Part shown: positions 51,470 to 60,084 of the stretch, piece by piece
Layout: every line of letters begins with the position of its first letter
How positions within the stretch are numbered: position 1 is the stretch's first letter
Source: JAFAMB01 sp963775805
Lineage (GTDB): Bacteria; Verrucomicrobiota; Verrucomicrobiia; Chthoniobacterales; JAFAMB01
NCBI GenBank assembly: GCA_963775805.1
Contig: CAVZKG010000005.1
Span: 124,001 to 188,000, forward strand
DNA: 64,000 nt
Direction: 5' to 3'
Notes under the pieces: model-generated
Databases searched by the model: none
What the model saw: only the letters and a program-made list of their open reading frames with translations
Told to the model about the DNA's origin: nothing
Program-made: the position numbers and the translations under genes

Positions 51470-52219
51470 ATGCTTGATCGGTCTCTTTTGCTTAGTCCCT
51501 TGATTCCGGCTCCCAATCTGACTTGTGGATTGGTGAAACGACTGGCATCGGAGATCGAGAGCGGAAAATTGGCGCCGGGCTCTCGGCTTCCGACAGAACA
51601 GGCGCTAATCAACGCGACAGGCGTAAGCCGAACCGTTGTTCGAGAGGCAATCTCGGCCCTGCGCGCGGATGGACTCGTGATCACGCGGCAGGGGGTCGGG
51701 GCATTTGTTTCACCGGATGCGCGAAACCGGCCATTTCGAATAAATCTGGATGAGTTGCAGACGATCAACGACGTTCTAAAAGTGTTCGAGTTGCGCATCA
51801 GCATCGAGGCGGAGGCTGCGGGATTCGCCGCAGAGCGACGAACAAAGCGCCATCTCGCCAGTATGAAACGGTGCTTAAGTCTGATTGACCGGCAAATTGA
51901 ATTGGGAGAAACCGCCGCGGACGCTGATTACGCGTTTCACAAAGCTATTTTCTTAGCGGCGGACAACTCGTATTTCGTTCAATTTTTGGAATTTCTAGGA
52001 AGATTCATCATTCCGCGCCAGCGCATCCGGAGTGGCTTGCAAAATCCCGCTCAGCGCCGGATTTACCTTAAACAGATTCAAAAGGAGCACTTTCTGATTT
52101 TTGAAGCGATCAAAGGTGCGAATCCTGAGGCCGCACGCAAGGCGGCGCGTACCCATCTTCTAAGAGCCCAGGAGCGTTATCGGCAACTCGCTCAAGAGTC
52201 ATCAAAAGCACTTGCCTAG
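51470..52219 (+). CDS. FadR-type (GntR family) transcriptional regulator
   Basis: A 249-residue regulator. The winged HTH is in LVKRLASEIESGKLAPGSRL, PTEQALINATGVSRTVVREA and ISALRADGLVITRQGVGAFV. The C-terminal FCD domain follows, with the metal-site pattern of helical FadR/GntR sensors (VFELRISIEAEAAGFAAERR, DADYAFHKAIFLAADN and a late EHFLIFEAIKGANPEAARKA). It precedes the importer at 52675-57438 on the same strand and is probably its regulator, responding to a sugar acid or sugar. A palindrome at 52352-52369 is a candidate binding site. Confidence 0.9.
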   Translation: MLDRSLLLSPLIPAPNLTCGLVKRLASEIESGKLAPGSRLPTEQALINATGVSRTVVREAISALRADGLVITRQGVGAFVSPDARNRPFRINLDELQTINDVLKVFELRISIEAEAAGFAAERRTKRHLASMKRCLSLIDRQIELGETAADADYAFHKAIFLAADNSYFVQFLEFLGRFIIPRQRIRSGLQNPAQRRIYLKQIQKEHFLIFEAIKGANPEAARKAARTHLLRAQERYRQLAQESSKALA

Positions 52220-52351
52220 TCATTCTTCAAGTGTTGTTCCGTAATAGGTTCTAGGGCTGGCAAAGTAGCAGGGCGACTCAATTTAAGTCTGTCGCTGACC
52301 GGACACGTTTTACCAACGGAGCGCTTGACATTTGCTACCGAAGGCATCATA

Positions 52352-52369
52352 TGACATTATAACATGACA
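52352..52369. promoter_or_regulatory. Imperfect palindrome upstream of the importer, candidate operator
   Basis: TGACATTATAACATGACA matches its own reverse complement at 12 of 18 positions, with perfect outer TG.CAT/ATG.CA halves. A TTGACA hexamer lies at 52325-52330. It is 305 bp before the binding-protein start, within a 455-bp gap that holds no gene. Confidence 0.4.
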
Positions 52370-52674
52370 ATCGCACGGGATATGGAGCCCGTAGATTTTG
52401 TCAGCATGCCCCCTTTCACAAATGATGACACTCAAGTCCACGCCCGAGGTCGGCGTCGCGATTTTTTTTGCCGTGAGCTCCACCAGGTAGCCTAAAACTG
52501 GGAATAGGTGCTAGCAGTAAAACCAAACGTTGAGAGATTATATCTAGAAGACGGGTTTTAATTCCTATCAATAACAAGACTTTCTGGCTGCTTTGCTGTT
52601 CGTCGTATCCGTGCGACGAGGCTTCGGTTTCAGTTAGCAGGCGATTATAGATGCCCCGCGGCGGGTTTATTTTC

Positions 52675-53733
52675 ATGAATAGATCACTAGTTAGAATCAA
52701 ATTCGCGGTTATTTCTATTTGCGCCTTTGGATTTTTAGCGGCCTCCACCGGCGCATTCGGCGCGGATGCGCAAACGACACTAGCTATTTCGATCCGAACT
52801 CTTTCGAGCCCATATCAAGTTATGTACAAGGATGGGTCGGTTGCCTATGCGAAAGCGATCGGGTTGCCGCTGGATGTCTTGACAACCGAGGCGAACAGCC
52901 AAAAGGGATTGACCGATATAAAGGCAGAGCTGGCGCGCACCGGCGCCAACGTCGCATTTTGCATCGACCCCAATGACGCGTCGGACGCTCTGCCGATCGC
53001 TAAGACACTTGAGCCAGCCGGCGTCTACTTCGTTACCTGGTGGAGCAAACCCGCTGACGTGAAAGTTTGGGATTACCCCCATTGGGTTGCCCATATAGCG
53101 TTGGACGGTGTTGCCGCCGGGTCGTACACGGCGACAGAGCTTCTTAAAACGCTCAAGACGCCGGGACAAGGGAAGATCATCGCTTTGCAAGGGCGCCTCG
53201 GCGATACGGCGAACGGCGAACGCTGGCAGGGACTTCAGTCCGTGCTTGCGAAGAATCCAGGCGTCCAACTAGTGCAGTGGGAATCCGCCCAATGGGACAG
53301 AAGCCAAGCGTACAAGGCGACCAAAGCGATGCTGGTTGCCCACCCCGACATAGATGGAGTCTGGACCGCGAACGACGATATGGGCATGGGCGCAATCCAG
53401 GCTCTGAAGGAAGCCGGCCTTGCCGGCAAGGTGCTGGTAACAGGTGCCGACGGCATACCGGAAATGTTCGACGCGATCAAGTCCGGGCTTGCCGCAGCGA
53501 CCATTCTCAACGACGGCAAATACCAGTTTCAGCTAGGGCTGGCCATGGCACTGGCTGCTAAGCAGGGAAAATTGGATGTGAAATCGCTGCCACAGAAGTA
53601 TCGGCAATTCGAGATTCCTGCCGTGAACGTGAATCGAGAAAACGTGGACAAGGTGATTCGTGACTATATCGAGTCCACGCCGAAGTACGATCTTAGCAAT
53701 TTCTTCTCTCAGTGGTCCGTAGCGATCCCCTAA
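52675..53733 (+). CDS. Periplasmic sugar-binding protein of a ribose-type ABC importer
   Basis: A 352-residue Peripla_BP_4 protein. The ATG MNRSLVRIKFAVIS gives a normal Sec signal (ISICAFGFLAASTGAFGADA, cleavage near residue 30); an upstream frame start is not needed. The landmarks are LAISIRTLSSPYQVMYKDGS, IALQGRLGDTANGERWQGLQ and DGVWTANDDMGMGAIQALKE. It heads the cluster binding protein, permease, ATPase, permease. The aromatic and Asp-rich pocket resembles that of proteins for ribose, xylose or erythritol-type ligands; the ligand is unknown. Confidence 0.92.
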   Translation: MNRSLVRIKFAVISICAFGFLAASTGAFGADAQTTLAISIRTLSSPYQVMYKDGSVAYAKAIGLPLDVLTTEANSQKGLTDIKAELARTGANVAFCIDPNDASDALPIAKTLEPAGVYFVTWWSKPADVKVWDYPHWVAHIALDGVAAGSYTATELLKTLKTPGQGKIIALQGRLGDTANGERWQGLQSVLAKNPGVQLVQWESAQWDRSQAYKATKAMLVAHPDIDGVWTANDDMGMGAIQALKEAGLAGKVLVTGADGIPEMFDAIKSGLAAATILNDGKYQFQLGLAMALAAKQGKLDVKSLPQKYRQFEIPAVNVNRENVDKVIRDYIESTPKYDLSNFFSQWSVAIP

Positions 53734-53831
53734 ACAATTTGGATTGGATGTAGAATTAAGCATGTAATCGTAGCGACGCTCGATTCCGATATCGAAGGGT
53801 GTGCTGAAAGAATAGAGCTGCCGGCGAAATC

Positions 53832-54860
53832 ATGCCTAGTAAAAGCTCATCAATTCCCTCCGTCGCTGGGTCCACGTGGGTCAGGGTCTTTGGGAAGAAA
53901 GTAAGGAACTGGCTACGCAGAAGTGGAATCAGCCGCCAGCTCGTCTCTCTCGGACTCGTGGTGGCGATCTTTACGATCGGGACAAAAGGGAAGTTCTTTT
54001 CTGGTGCAAATCTCCAGGTTATTTTGAGCTTGGCGGCGATCCCTGCGATTATTGCGATTGGACTTCACCAAGTAGTCGTTTTCGGCGGAATCGATTTGTC
54101 GGTCGAAGGGGTAGTCGCATTGTGTGTTGTCTTTGTCGGGTTCCTGGCTCACAACAAATTCAACTCCAACGATGTCGGGCTTTGGATCGTTCCGATCGTC
54201 GTCGGATTTGGCGGCATCGCTGGTATAGTGAGCGGTTTGCTGAATACAAAGCTTAGGATTCCGTCATTCATTGGGACTCTCGGGATGAGTTGGGTCTTGT
54301 GGGGCCTAGCCGTGTTTGTCAGCAAAGGCCAGACAATTCCCTTGATTGAGAATCCATTGACCGGGTTCGTCAACGGGACATTTTTCTGGGTCCCAAACCT
54401 CGCGCTCGTAGCGACTGCGTTGTTTATCGTGGTTCAGGTCATTCAGGACCGGACTCAATTCGGGCGCTATTTGTATGCCGTTGGTGGAGACGAAACGCTC
54501 GCGGCGCAAGCAGGGGTGAATGTGGACATGACAAAAATCATTGTCTTCGGAGTCGCTGGACTTTTTTACGGTCTATCGGCGTTGTTCCTGGCGGTCCAAT
54601 TGAATAGCGCGCAGGCGATCACTGGAAACAACCTTCTTTTTCCCGCGATAACATCGGTGGCGGTGGGTGGAGTAGCGTTGACGGGCGGGATCGGCGGGGC
54701 CAAGAACGCGGCGCTTGGAGCGTTGATCGTTACCGCGCTGAACGATGGGTTGATTCTACTGAACGTCAATCCATACGCGCAGGAAGCCGTGAATGGAATT
54801 GTCCTCGTAGTAGCCGTGGCACTGACAATCGACCGTAAAAAGCTAGGATTCATCAAATAG
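53832..54860 (+). CDS. Sugar ABC transporter permease (BPD_transp_2), first
   Basis: A 342-residue membrane permease with about nine hydrophobic segments. The family block reads VVVFGGIDLSVEGVVALCVV, with RIPSFIGTLGMSWVLWGLAV following and AITSVAVGGVALTGGIGGAK near the C-terminus. It begins 98 bp after the binding protein and ends 31 bp before the ATPase. With the permease at 56443 it would give a heterodimeric membrane channel, less common than the usual single permease of ribose systems. Confidence 0.93.
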   Translation: MPSKSSSIPSVAGSTWVRVFGKKVRNWLRRSGISRQLVSLGLVVAIFTIGTKGKFFSGANLQVILSLAAIPAIIAIGLHQVVVFGGIDLSVEGVVALCVVFVGFLAHNKFNSNDVGLWIVPIVVGFGGIAGIVSGLLNTKLRIPSFIGTLGMSWVLWGLAVFVSKGQTIPLIENPLTGFVNGTFFWVPNLALVATALFIVVQVIQDRTQFGRYLYAVGGDETLAAQAGVNVDMTKIIVFGVAGLFYGLSALFLAVQLNSAQAITGNNLLFPAITSVAVGGVALTGGIGGAKNAALGALIVTALNDGLILLNVNPYAQEAVNGIVLVVAVALTIDRKKLGFIK

Positions 54861-54891
54861 ACCAAAGCCATAACGGCAGGAAAATAGCTCG

Positions 54892-56418
54892 ATGCAAAAC
54901 GCGGCCAATCCTGTTCTTCAACTGGAGCGAATTAGCAAGTCCTATTCAGGCGTCACCGCCCTAGATCAAGTCAACTTGACCGTCCACCGGAACGAAATGG
55001 TCGGACTTGTGGGTGAGAACGGCGCAGGCAAATCGACCCTGATGAAGATTATGGTCGGCTGGATTCAGCCTGACAGCGGCTCCTATCATCTACGTGGCGA
55101 ACGGGTAAAACTGAAAAATCCTTCACACGCAACACAGCATGGAGTGGGGATGGTCTTTCAAGAAGGATCACTAGTTCCAAATCTCTCCATCATGGAGAAC
55201 CTGTTCCTTTGCCACGAGATCGGATTTCGGAAGTTTGGATTCCTTTCTGAGCGAGCGATGCGAAAAACAGCTATGTCGGTCCTTTCTATGGTGAAGGTCA
55301 CTTCTGATCCGGAAACACCGATTCGCGACGCAACTCCGGCGGTTCGGCAAATGGTCGAGATTGCTAGGCTTCTTTGGCTTTCGAAAGTGTATGAGCGGGA
55401 AAATCCGATCCTGATTCTCGACGAGCCGACGACTGTTCTGACCGAAGGAGAAAGGAACACATTGTTCGTGATCCTGGATGAAATCAAACGGTACGCGTCG
55501 GTTGTCCTGATTTCGCATCGACTTCAGGAGATCGTTGAGAACTCGGATCGAATTGTCGTTCTCAAAGATGGAAATAATGCCGGTGAACTGGCTGGCCACA
55601 GCGCAAAAATCTCCGAGATTGAGAACTTGATGGTCGGGCGCACCTTTACGGCGGAACGCTACCGCGAAAACGAACAGAGGGAGCCAGGAACGGAAATCGT
55701 ACTTAACGTAATGGACCTGGCGAAACGAGGCGTTTTTGAGCCGGTGAATTTCGCTATCAAGAAAGGGGAAATAGTCAGTTTGGTCGGCCTCGTCGGTTCT
55801 GGCAAAGAAGAGCTCTGCCGCTGTATCACCGGTCTGGAAAAGCCTGACAGTGGATCGATTACGCTCTGTGGCGAGAAGCTTTCGCCCGGGTCTCCGAGAA
55901 ACACGGTTCGAATGGGACTGGGGCACGTCCCGATAGATCGTCGGAGTGAAGGGCTGGCGCTCGGTATGAGCGTGGCGGACAACATCAATTTGCTCGTACT
56001 AGATCGGCTCAAAGTTGCCGGACTACTGAGCCCCTGGCGCGAAAAGCGAAATGCTCTCAGTTTGATTGCGGATTGCCGGATAAAGACCCCGTCATTCGCC
56101 ACTATGTGTTCAAATCTCAGTGGTGGGAACCAGCAGAAAGTGGTCATTGCCAAATGGCTTTCGTCCGATATTCGGCTATTGGTGCTGGACCATCCGACGC
56201 GAGGCGTAGATGTCCTAGCGAAAGAGGAGATTTATAGGCTGATTCGGAAACTCGCGGGCGATGGGATCTCCATGATTATTATGTGCGACACGCTGGAAGA
56301 GGATTTGGGTCTCTGCAATCGCGTGCTCGTCATGAAAGATCGAAGGCTGGTTGGCGAACTCAACTGTTCGCGGGAGAAGAAACCCGGGCCTGCCGATCTC
56401 ATTGCAATGATCGTATGA
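54892..56418 (+). CDS. Sugar ABC transporter ATP-binding protein, double-domain (RbsA/MglA type)
   Basis: A 508-residue tandem ATPase. In domain 1, Walker A is GENGAGKSTLMKI (near residue 40), Walker B is ILILDEPTTVL, and the signature is altered to TPAVRQMVEIAR. In domain 2, Walker A is the variant GLVGSGKEEL (near residue 300) and the signature is canonical, LSGGNQQKVVIAKWL. Walker B reads LLVLDHPTRGVD, with His where the catalytic Glu normally stands. This probably leaves one competent ATP site, as proposed for several double-domain sugar ATPases. It energises the surrounding permeases. Confidence 0.93.
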   Translation: MQNAANPVLQLERISKSYSGVTALDQVNLTVHRNEMVGLVGENGAGKSTLMKIMVGWIQPDSGSYHLRGERVKLKNPSHATQHGVGMVFQEGSLVPNLSIMENLFLCHEIGFRKFGFLSERAMRKTAMSVLSMVKVTSDPETPIRDATPAVRQMVEIARLLWLSKVYERENPILILDEPTTVLTEGERNTLFVILDEIKRYASVVLISHRLQEIVENSDRIVVLKDGNNAGELAGHSAKISEIENLMVGRTFTAERYRENEQREPGTEIVLNVMDLAKRGVFEPVNFAIKKGEIVSLVGLVGSGKEELCRCITGLEKPDSGSITLCGEKLSPGSPRNTVRMGLGHVPIDRRSEGLALGMSVADNINLLVLDRLKVAGLLSPWREKRNALSLIADCRIKTPSFATMCSNLSGGNQQKVVIAKWLSSDIRLLVLDHPTRGVDVLAKEEIYRLIRKLAGDGISMIIMCDTLEEDLGLCNRVLVMKDRRLVGELNCSREKKPGPADLIAMIV

Positions 56419-56442
56419 TCCTCGCAACATAGGAAAATTGAA

Positions 56443-57438
56443 GTGGATGGAGTCAAACAGAGTGCTTTACAAGGGACTGGGCGGCAGTCAAGGGGACGTA
56501 GGAAGCCCGCCCGGATACAATCGATTTACTTTGCGATCGGGTTGCTTGCACTCATGGTCGCGCTGTTTACAATGGGGAACGGTAACTTTCTGTCGCCCTA
56601 TAATCTGAACACGATCGCCAGCTATTCTGCGATCCTGCTAATCGTCGGTCTCGGGCAGATGAGTACGATATTGATCGGTGGAATCGACCTTTCCGTTGGC
56701 GGGTTGATGTCCTTCATTTCGGTTCTGTTCGTAATCTCACTTAGGGCGTTTGGAGTCTGGGCCTTTCCGTTCTGTATCGTTACCGGAATCGTGGTGGGGT
56801 TTATCAACGGGATTATTCTCACGCGCATCAAGATTCCTTCGTTTATTGCGACTCTAGGAACCGGTGGGATCCTGACGAGTGTCGCCCTCCTCGTTTCGCC
56901 GCTACCAATTGACGTTCCGGCTCCAAGGTACATGATGCTCGATATCGTGAACGGTGCTACCTTCGGAGTCCCGAATCTTCTGTTAGAAACACTCGCAATT
57001 TTTGCAGCATTCTTCGTGATTCTGCGGTTCACGTTGGTGGGCCGGAATATTTACTACATCGGCAGTAACATCCGAATGTCGTGGATGTCCGGCATTAATG
57101 TTTCCGGCACACGGAACTTTGCGTTTGCGTTGTCGGGATTTGCGGCGACAGCCGCGGGGATCATGATTTCCTGCAGCCAATTCGGCGGTGATCCAACGCT
57201 GGGTAAAGTGTACATCCTTCAGTCGATTGCGGCGGTGGTAGTGGGTGGGACGGCGCTTACGGGTGGAACCGGTGGGGTAGTTAATACTCTGATCGGCGCG
57301 CTCACGCTGGGCGTGATGGAAAACGGCATGAATGTCGTCGCCGTCGATGCGTATTTTCAGCAGAGCATACTCGGTTTAGTTATCATTGTCAGTGTAGTGC
57401 TCACGTTTGATCGGATGAAGGCTGGGTTGATAAAGTAG
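56443..57438 (+). CDS. Sugar ABC transporter permease (BPD_transp_2), second
   Basis: A 331-residue permease starting at a GTG (MDGVKQSALQG), 25 bp after the ATPase. The first 25 residues are basic and cytoplasmic. The family block is STILIGGIDLSVGGLMSFIS. RIKIPSFIATLGTGGILTSV and AAVVVGGTALTGGTGGVVNT are also typical. It is clearly a paralogue of the permease at 53832 and not a duplicate in sequence, so the two probably form a heteromeric channel. Last gene of the operon; an inverted repeat follows at 57513. Confidence 0.93.
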   Translation: MDGVKQSALQGTGRQSRGRRKPARIQSIYFAIGLLALMVALFTMGNGNFLSPYNLNTIASYSAILLIVGLGQMSTILIGGIDLSVGGLMSFISVLFVISLRAFGVWAFPFCIVTGIVVGFINGIILTRIKIPSFIATLGTGGILTSVALLVSPLPIDVPAPRYMMLDIVNGATFGVPNLLLETLAIFAAFFVILRFTLVGRNIYYIGSNIRMSWMSGINVSGTRNFAFALSGFAATAAGIMISCSQFGGDPTLGKVYILQSIAAVVVGGTALTGGTGGVVNTLIGALTLGVMENGMNVVAVDAYFQQSILGLVIIVSVVLTFDRMKAGLIK

Positions 57439-57512
57439 GCGAAAAGTTCGCTACTCGTCTATAGCTTCGCATCTGACGGCGGCATGGCCGATTTTGCCTT
57501 TAGTTAATACCT

Positions 57513-57542
57513 CACTCAACGACAACCCAGAATTGTTGAGTG
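57513..57542 (+). terminator. Inverted repeat after the importer operon, possible terminator
   Basis: CACTCAAC and GTTGAGTG form a perfect 8-bp stem around a 14-nt loop, 75 bp after the last permease. No T-run follows, so the terminator role is tentative. It could also serve the converging DUF5069 gene. Confidence 0.4.
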
Positions 57543-57588
57543 CGGCTTGATCCGGCAGCACGGACGAGTGTTGCGCGTGGATACCGAA

Positions 57589-58050
57589 TTACGGTTTGCC
57601 ATCAAAGCTTGCGTGGTCATCTAGATCAAGAAGGTCGAACCAGGTCTTGATGTCCTCCCTCGTCTTACTGAAATTGCCGACTTTGTCCGCGAAGGATAGA
57701 ATCGTCTCCGCATCGCTGTCAGGGCTTCGCTTATCTTGGTAAGCGCTCCAGTGTTCGATGTCCCACGGGGCAATCTTGTTATTGGCATTCTCCAAGATCC
57801 ATTCTAATAGTTCACCATCGCCTTTGGCTAACTTGATTTCGGACATCAGGGCATCTGGATCAACGCCTAGAAAATTGAGAAGACGCTGATCTAGCGGGCA
57901 ATTGTAATGGTACGCGCCCTGTTTCCCAACCGCGGTTGCCCGAGCCTTATCCAGCATCCGGGGAAGGATGACCAGTCCGCCAAGGCGACAACGCGGACTA
58001 CGGGGTGGACGTTGAGTGAGATCAGGAGCGTTGATGAGTGGTGATGGCAT
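57589..58050 (-). CDS. DUF5069 family protein
   Basis: A 153-residue protein of unknown function. The motif RLGGLVILPRMLDKARA (residues 22-38) and YHYNCPLDQRLLNFLGVDPD are characteristic of DUF5069, a family frequent in Verrucomicrobiota and Acidobacteriota. It is acidic and helical, without signal or membrane segment. It stands alone between the importer operon and the lactonase-like gene. It is one of the better taxonomic hints in the window. Confidence 0.85.
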   Translation of the reverse strand: MPSPLINAPDLTQRPPRSPRCRLGGLVILPRMLDKARATAVGKQGAYHYNCPLDQRLLNFLGVDPDALMSEIKLAKGDGELLEWILENANNKIAPWDIEHWSAYQDKRSPDSDAETILSFADKVGNFSKTREDIKTWFDLLDLDDHASFDGKP

Positions 58051-58541
58051 AATGAGATTCGATGGATTGGTTTGTAGCCTCCAGGAAGAGGCGTCCGCAG
58101 AGGGGACCCTGCCCCGATGATATTGTTCGGTGGTACTGAACTATCGAACAGTTGATCAAGCAAACATATTCATTTGTTTATACGAATTAGAAGTTTGCGG
58201 CATCCTTCAAGCGAACACCTAAAGGTGGCAGGTATTCTCTACGAGACCGACGGTGATCGATTTATTCCCGGCGCGAAACGTCTATAAGGAGAGGGTGGAG
58301 GGAGCGTACGGCGGTTTGCTCGTGCGATTTAATGATCGCTATTAGACAGCCGATCCATTGCGCAATACCAAAAGAACATAAGTGTAGAGTGTAATGGACA
58401 TTCCTTGTGAAGTCGAAAACTCCAAAGGAAATGCCAATGCCGGAATAAAATCTCAGAATCTATCTCTTTACTAACGGGATCAGCGATCATCGATCGCCGA
58501 TAAAGGGGAATCTGCGGTTTTCCAAATAGAATCACAAAAGA
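58051..58541. other. Interval without a supported gene
   Basis: 491 bp between divergent DUF5069 and lactonase-like genes. Only short frames are present. It should contain both promoters; none could be identified with confidence. Confidence 0.4.
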
Positions 58542-59672
58542 ATGAAGAAAAGCATTTATTTTCTTGCGTCCGTACTTATGGCCGGAACGCATTTTACCGA
58601 TAGAGCAATTGCCCAAGTTACAAATGAGAACTTCGCAATCGGGGGCGCGGTGTACGCGATGACGAACGATCCCTCGAAAAATGAGATCCTAGTCTATAAT
58701 CGAGATGGAAATGGACAGCTTCACTTTGCGGGAGCAGTTCCAACACACGGAACGGGCTCCGGGGGAATAACTGACCCGTTGCAGTCTCAAAGCTCATTAG
58801 CCTTTAGTGCGGATCGTCAATATCTTTTTGCCGTCAACCCTGGCAGTGGAACAATTTCGTCGTTTTTGTCGACGCCCTCCCAATTGTTTTACATTGGGAA
58901 CGTAAACTCCGGCGGAGCGGAGCCGATCAGCATTGCAGTAAGGGGCAGTCTGTTGTATGTGCTGGATACTGCTAGCATTTCCGGATTTCGGATTCAGTCG
59001 GACGGAATACTTGAACCGATTCCTTCGTCCACTCGGTATTTCGAGGCGGTCGGTGGGCGAGATCTAGGCTCATCCGATATTGCCTTCAGCCCCGATGGAC
59101 GATTTCTAGTAGTTCCTCAGCGCGACTCAAATCAAATTGTTGTTTTTCCCCTCCAGGCTGATGGAACTACTGGAACAGCCGTGCCAAATACATCTAGCGG
59201 CAATATGCCGTTTGCCTGTGCTTTCACGCCAGGTGGAGTTCTTGTTGTTACCGAAGCGGATGGCGGTCCTACTGGAGCAGCTACGTCTTCTTATCTGATT
59301 ACCAGCAACGGAACGCTCCAAGTTGTCAGTGCGTCGATACCCACCCAAGGCGCGGCGCCTTGCTGGGATGTGGTAAGCAGCGATGGCCGATTTGCGATTG
59401 TGACCAATGCGGGAGCAAGCGATGAGACGTTGTTCTCGGTTGCCGCAAATGGTCAACTCGCCTTCATTAGCACGACTTCAGCGGGTGCAGGTGCGGCGCC
59501 ACTGGACACAGCGTTGACTCCGAATAATCAGTTCTTGTACACACTCGATGAAGCTGCAGGAGCGATCACTGAATTTCGCTTTGACGAAAGCAGCCAGAGC
59601 CTCGTAAATTTCGGTTCAATATCCGCCGGCCTGAAGCCGAATAGTGGAATGAATGGATTGCAGGCACGCTAA
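58542..59672 (+). CDS. Secreted lactonase-family beta-propeller protein
   Basis: A 376-residue exported protein resembling the 6-phosphogluconolactonase-like (lactonase, PF10282) propellers. The signal peptide is MKKSIYFLASVLMAGTHFTD to about AIA. Blades recur as AVYAMTNDPSKNEILVYNRD, SSLAFSADRQYLFAVNPGSG, SDIAFSPDGRFLVVPQRDSN, FACAFTPGGVLVVTEADGG and DTALTPNNQFLYTLDEAAGA. Secretion makes a central metabolic role unlikely; a surface or periplasmic binding function is more probable. Single-gene unit, followed by a strong palindrome at 59796. Confidence 0.82.
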   Translation: MKKSIYFLASVLMAGTHFTDRAIAQVTNENFAIGGAVYAMTNDPSKNEILVYNRDGNGQLHFAGAVPTHGTGSGGITDPLQSQSSLAFSADRQYLFAVNPGSGTISSFLSTPSQLFYIGNVNSGGAEPISIAVRGSLLYVLDTASISGFRIQSDGILEPIPSSTRYFEAVGGRDLGSSDIAFSPDGRFLVVPQRDSNQIVVFPLQADGTTGTAVPNTSSGNMPFACAFTPGGVLVVTEADGGPTGAATSSYLITSNGTLQVVSASIPTQGAAPCWDVVSSDGRFAIVTNAGASDETLFSVAANGQLAFISTTSAGAGAAPLDTALTPNNQFLYTLDEAAGAITEFRFDESSQSLVNFGSISAGLKPNSGMNGLQAR

Positions 59673-59795
59673 TTTAGCAAAACTGGAATGGTTTTCATAG
59701 CAATCACCGGACAGTAACCCACATTTATTCATCATAAATGTGCCCGAAGGGGCGAAACCAACCGGCTGCGGCCGGACTCTCCGGGGTTAGCCCCG

Positions 59796-59832
59796 CATTC
59801 TCTCCAAATGCACAGTGCATTTGGAGAGAATG
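59796..59832. terminator. 37-bp near-perfect palindrome after the lactonase-like gene
   Basis: CATTCTCTCCAAATGCAC and GTGCATTTGGAGAGAATG are perfect complements around a single A. The stem is 18 bp. It lies 124 bp after the stop codon. A transcript would form a very stable stem, or extrude as a cruciform. No clear U-run follows, so the terminator label is the nearest available choice. Confidence 0.6.
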
Positions 59833-60084
59833 AAGTTTCGGCCGTGCAGACCGGCTCGCAGAGCCGAACTTTGACACGGCCGATATTGCGTCTCATGCGA
59901 TATGCAGGCTAGAGAGTAGAAATTCGAAGCCCTCTGTGCGATTTGTCGGCCACAGCCTGTGAGAACCGACCTCCTTGTATCGCAGGTCCCTTCGACTTAG
60001 TAAAATCGCTGAACCAATCGCATCAGCCTGGGAATAAAACGCGCGGATATTTGCTCCTTAATTTTTGGCGACACTTAAAAGACC

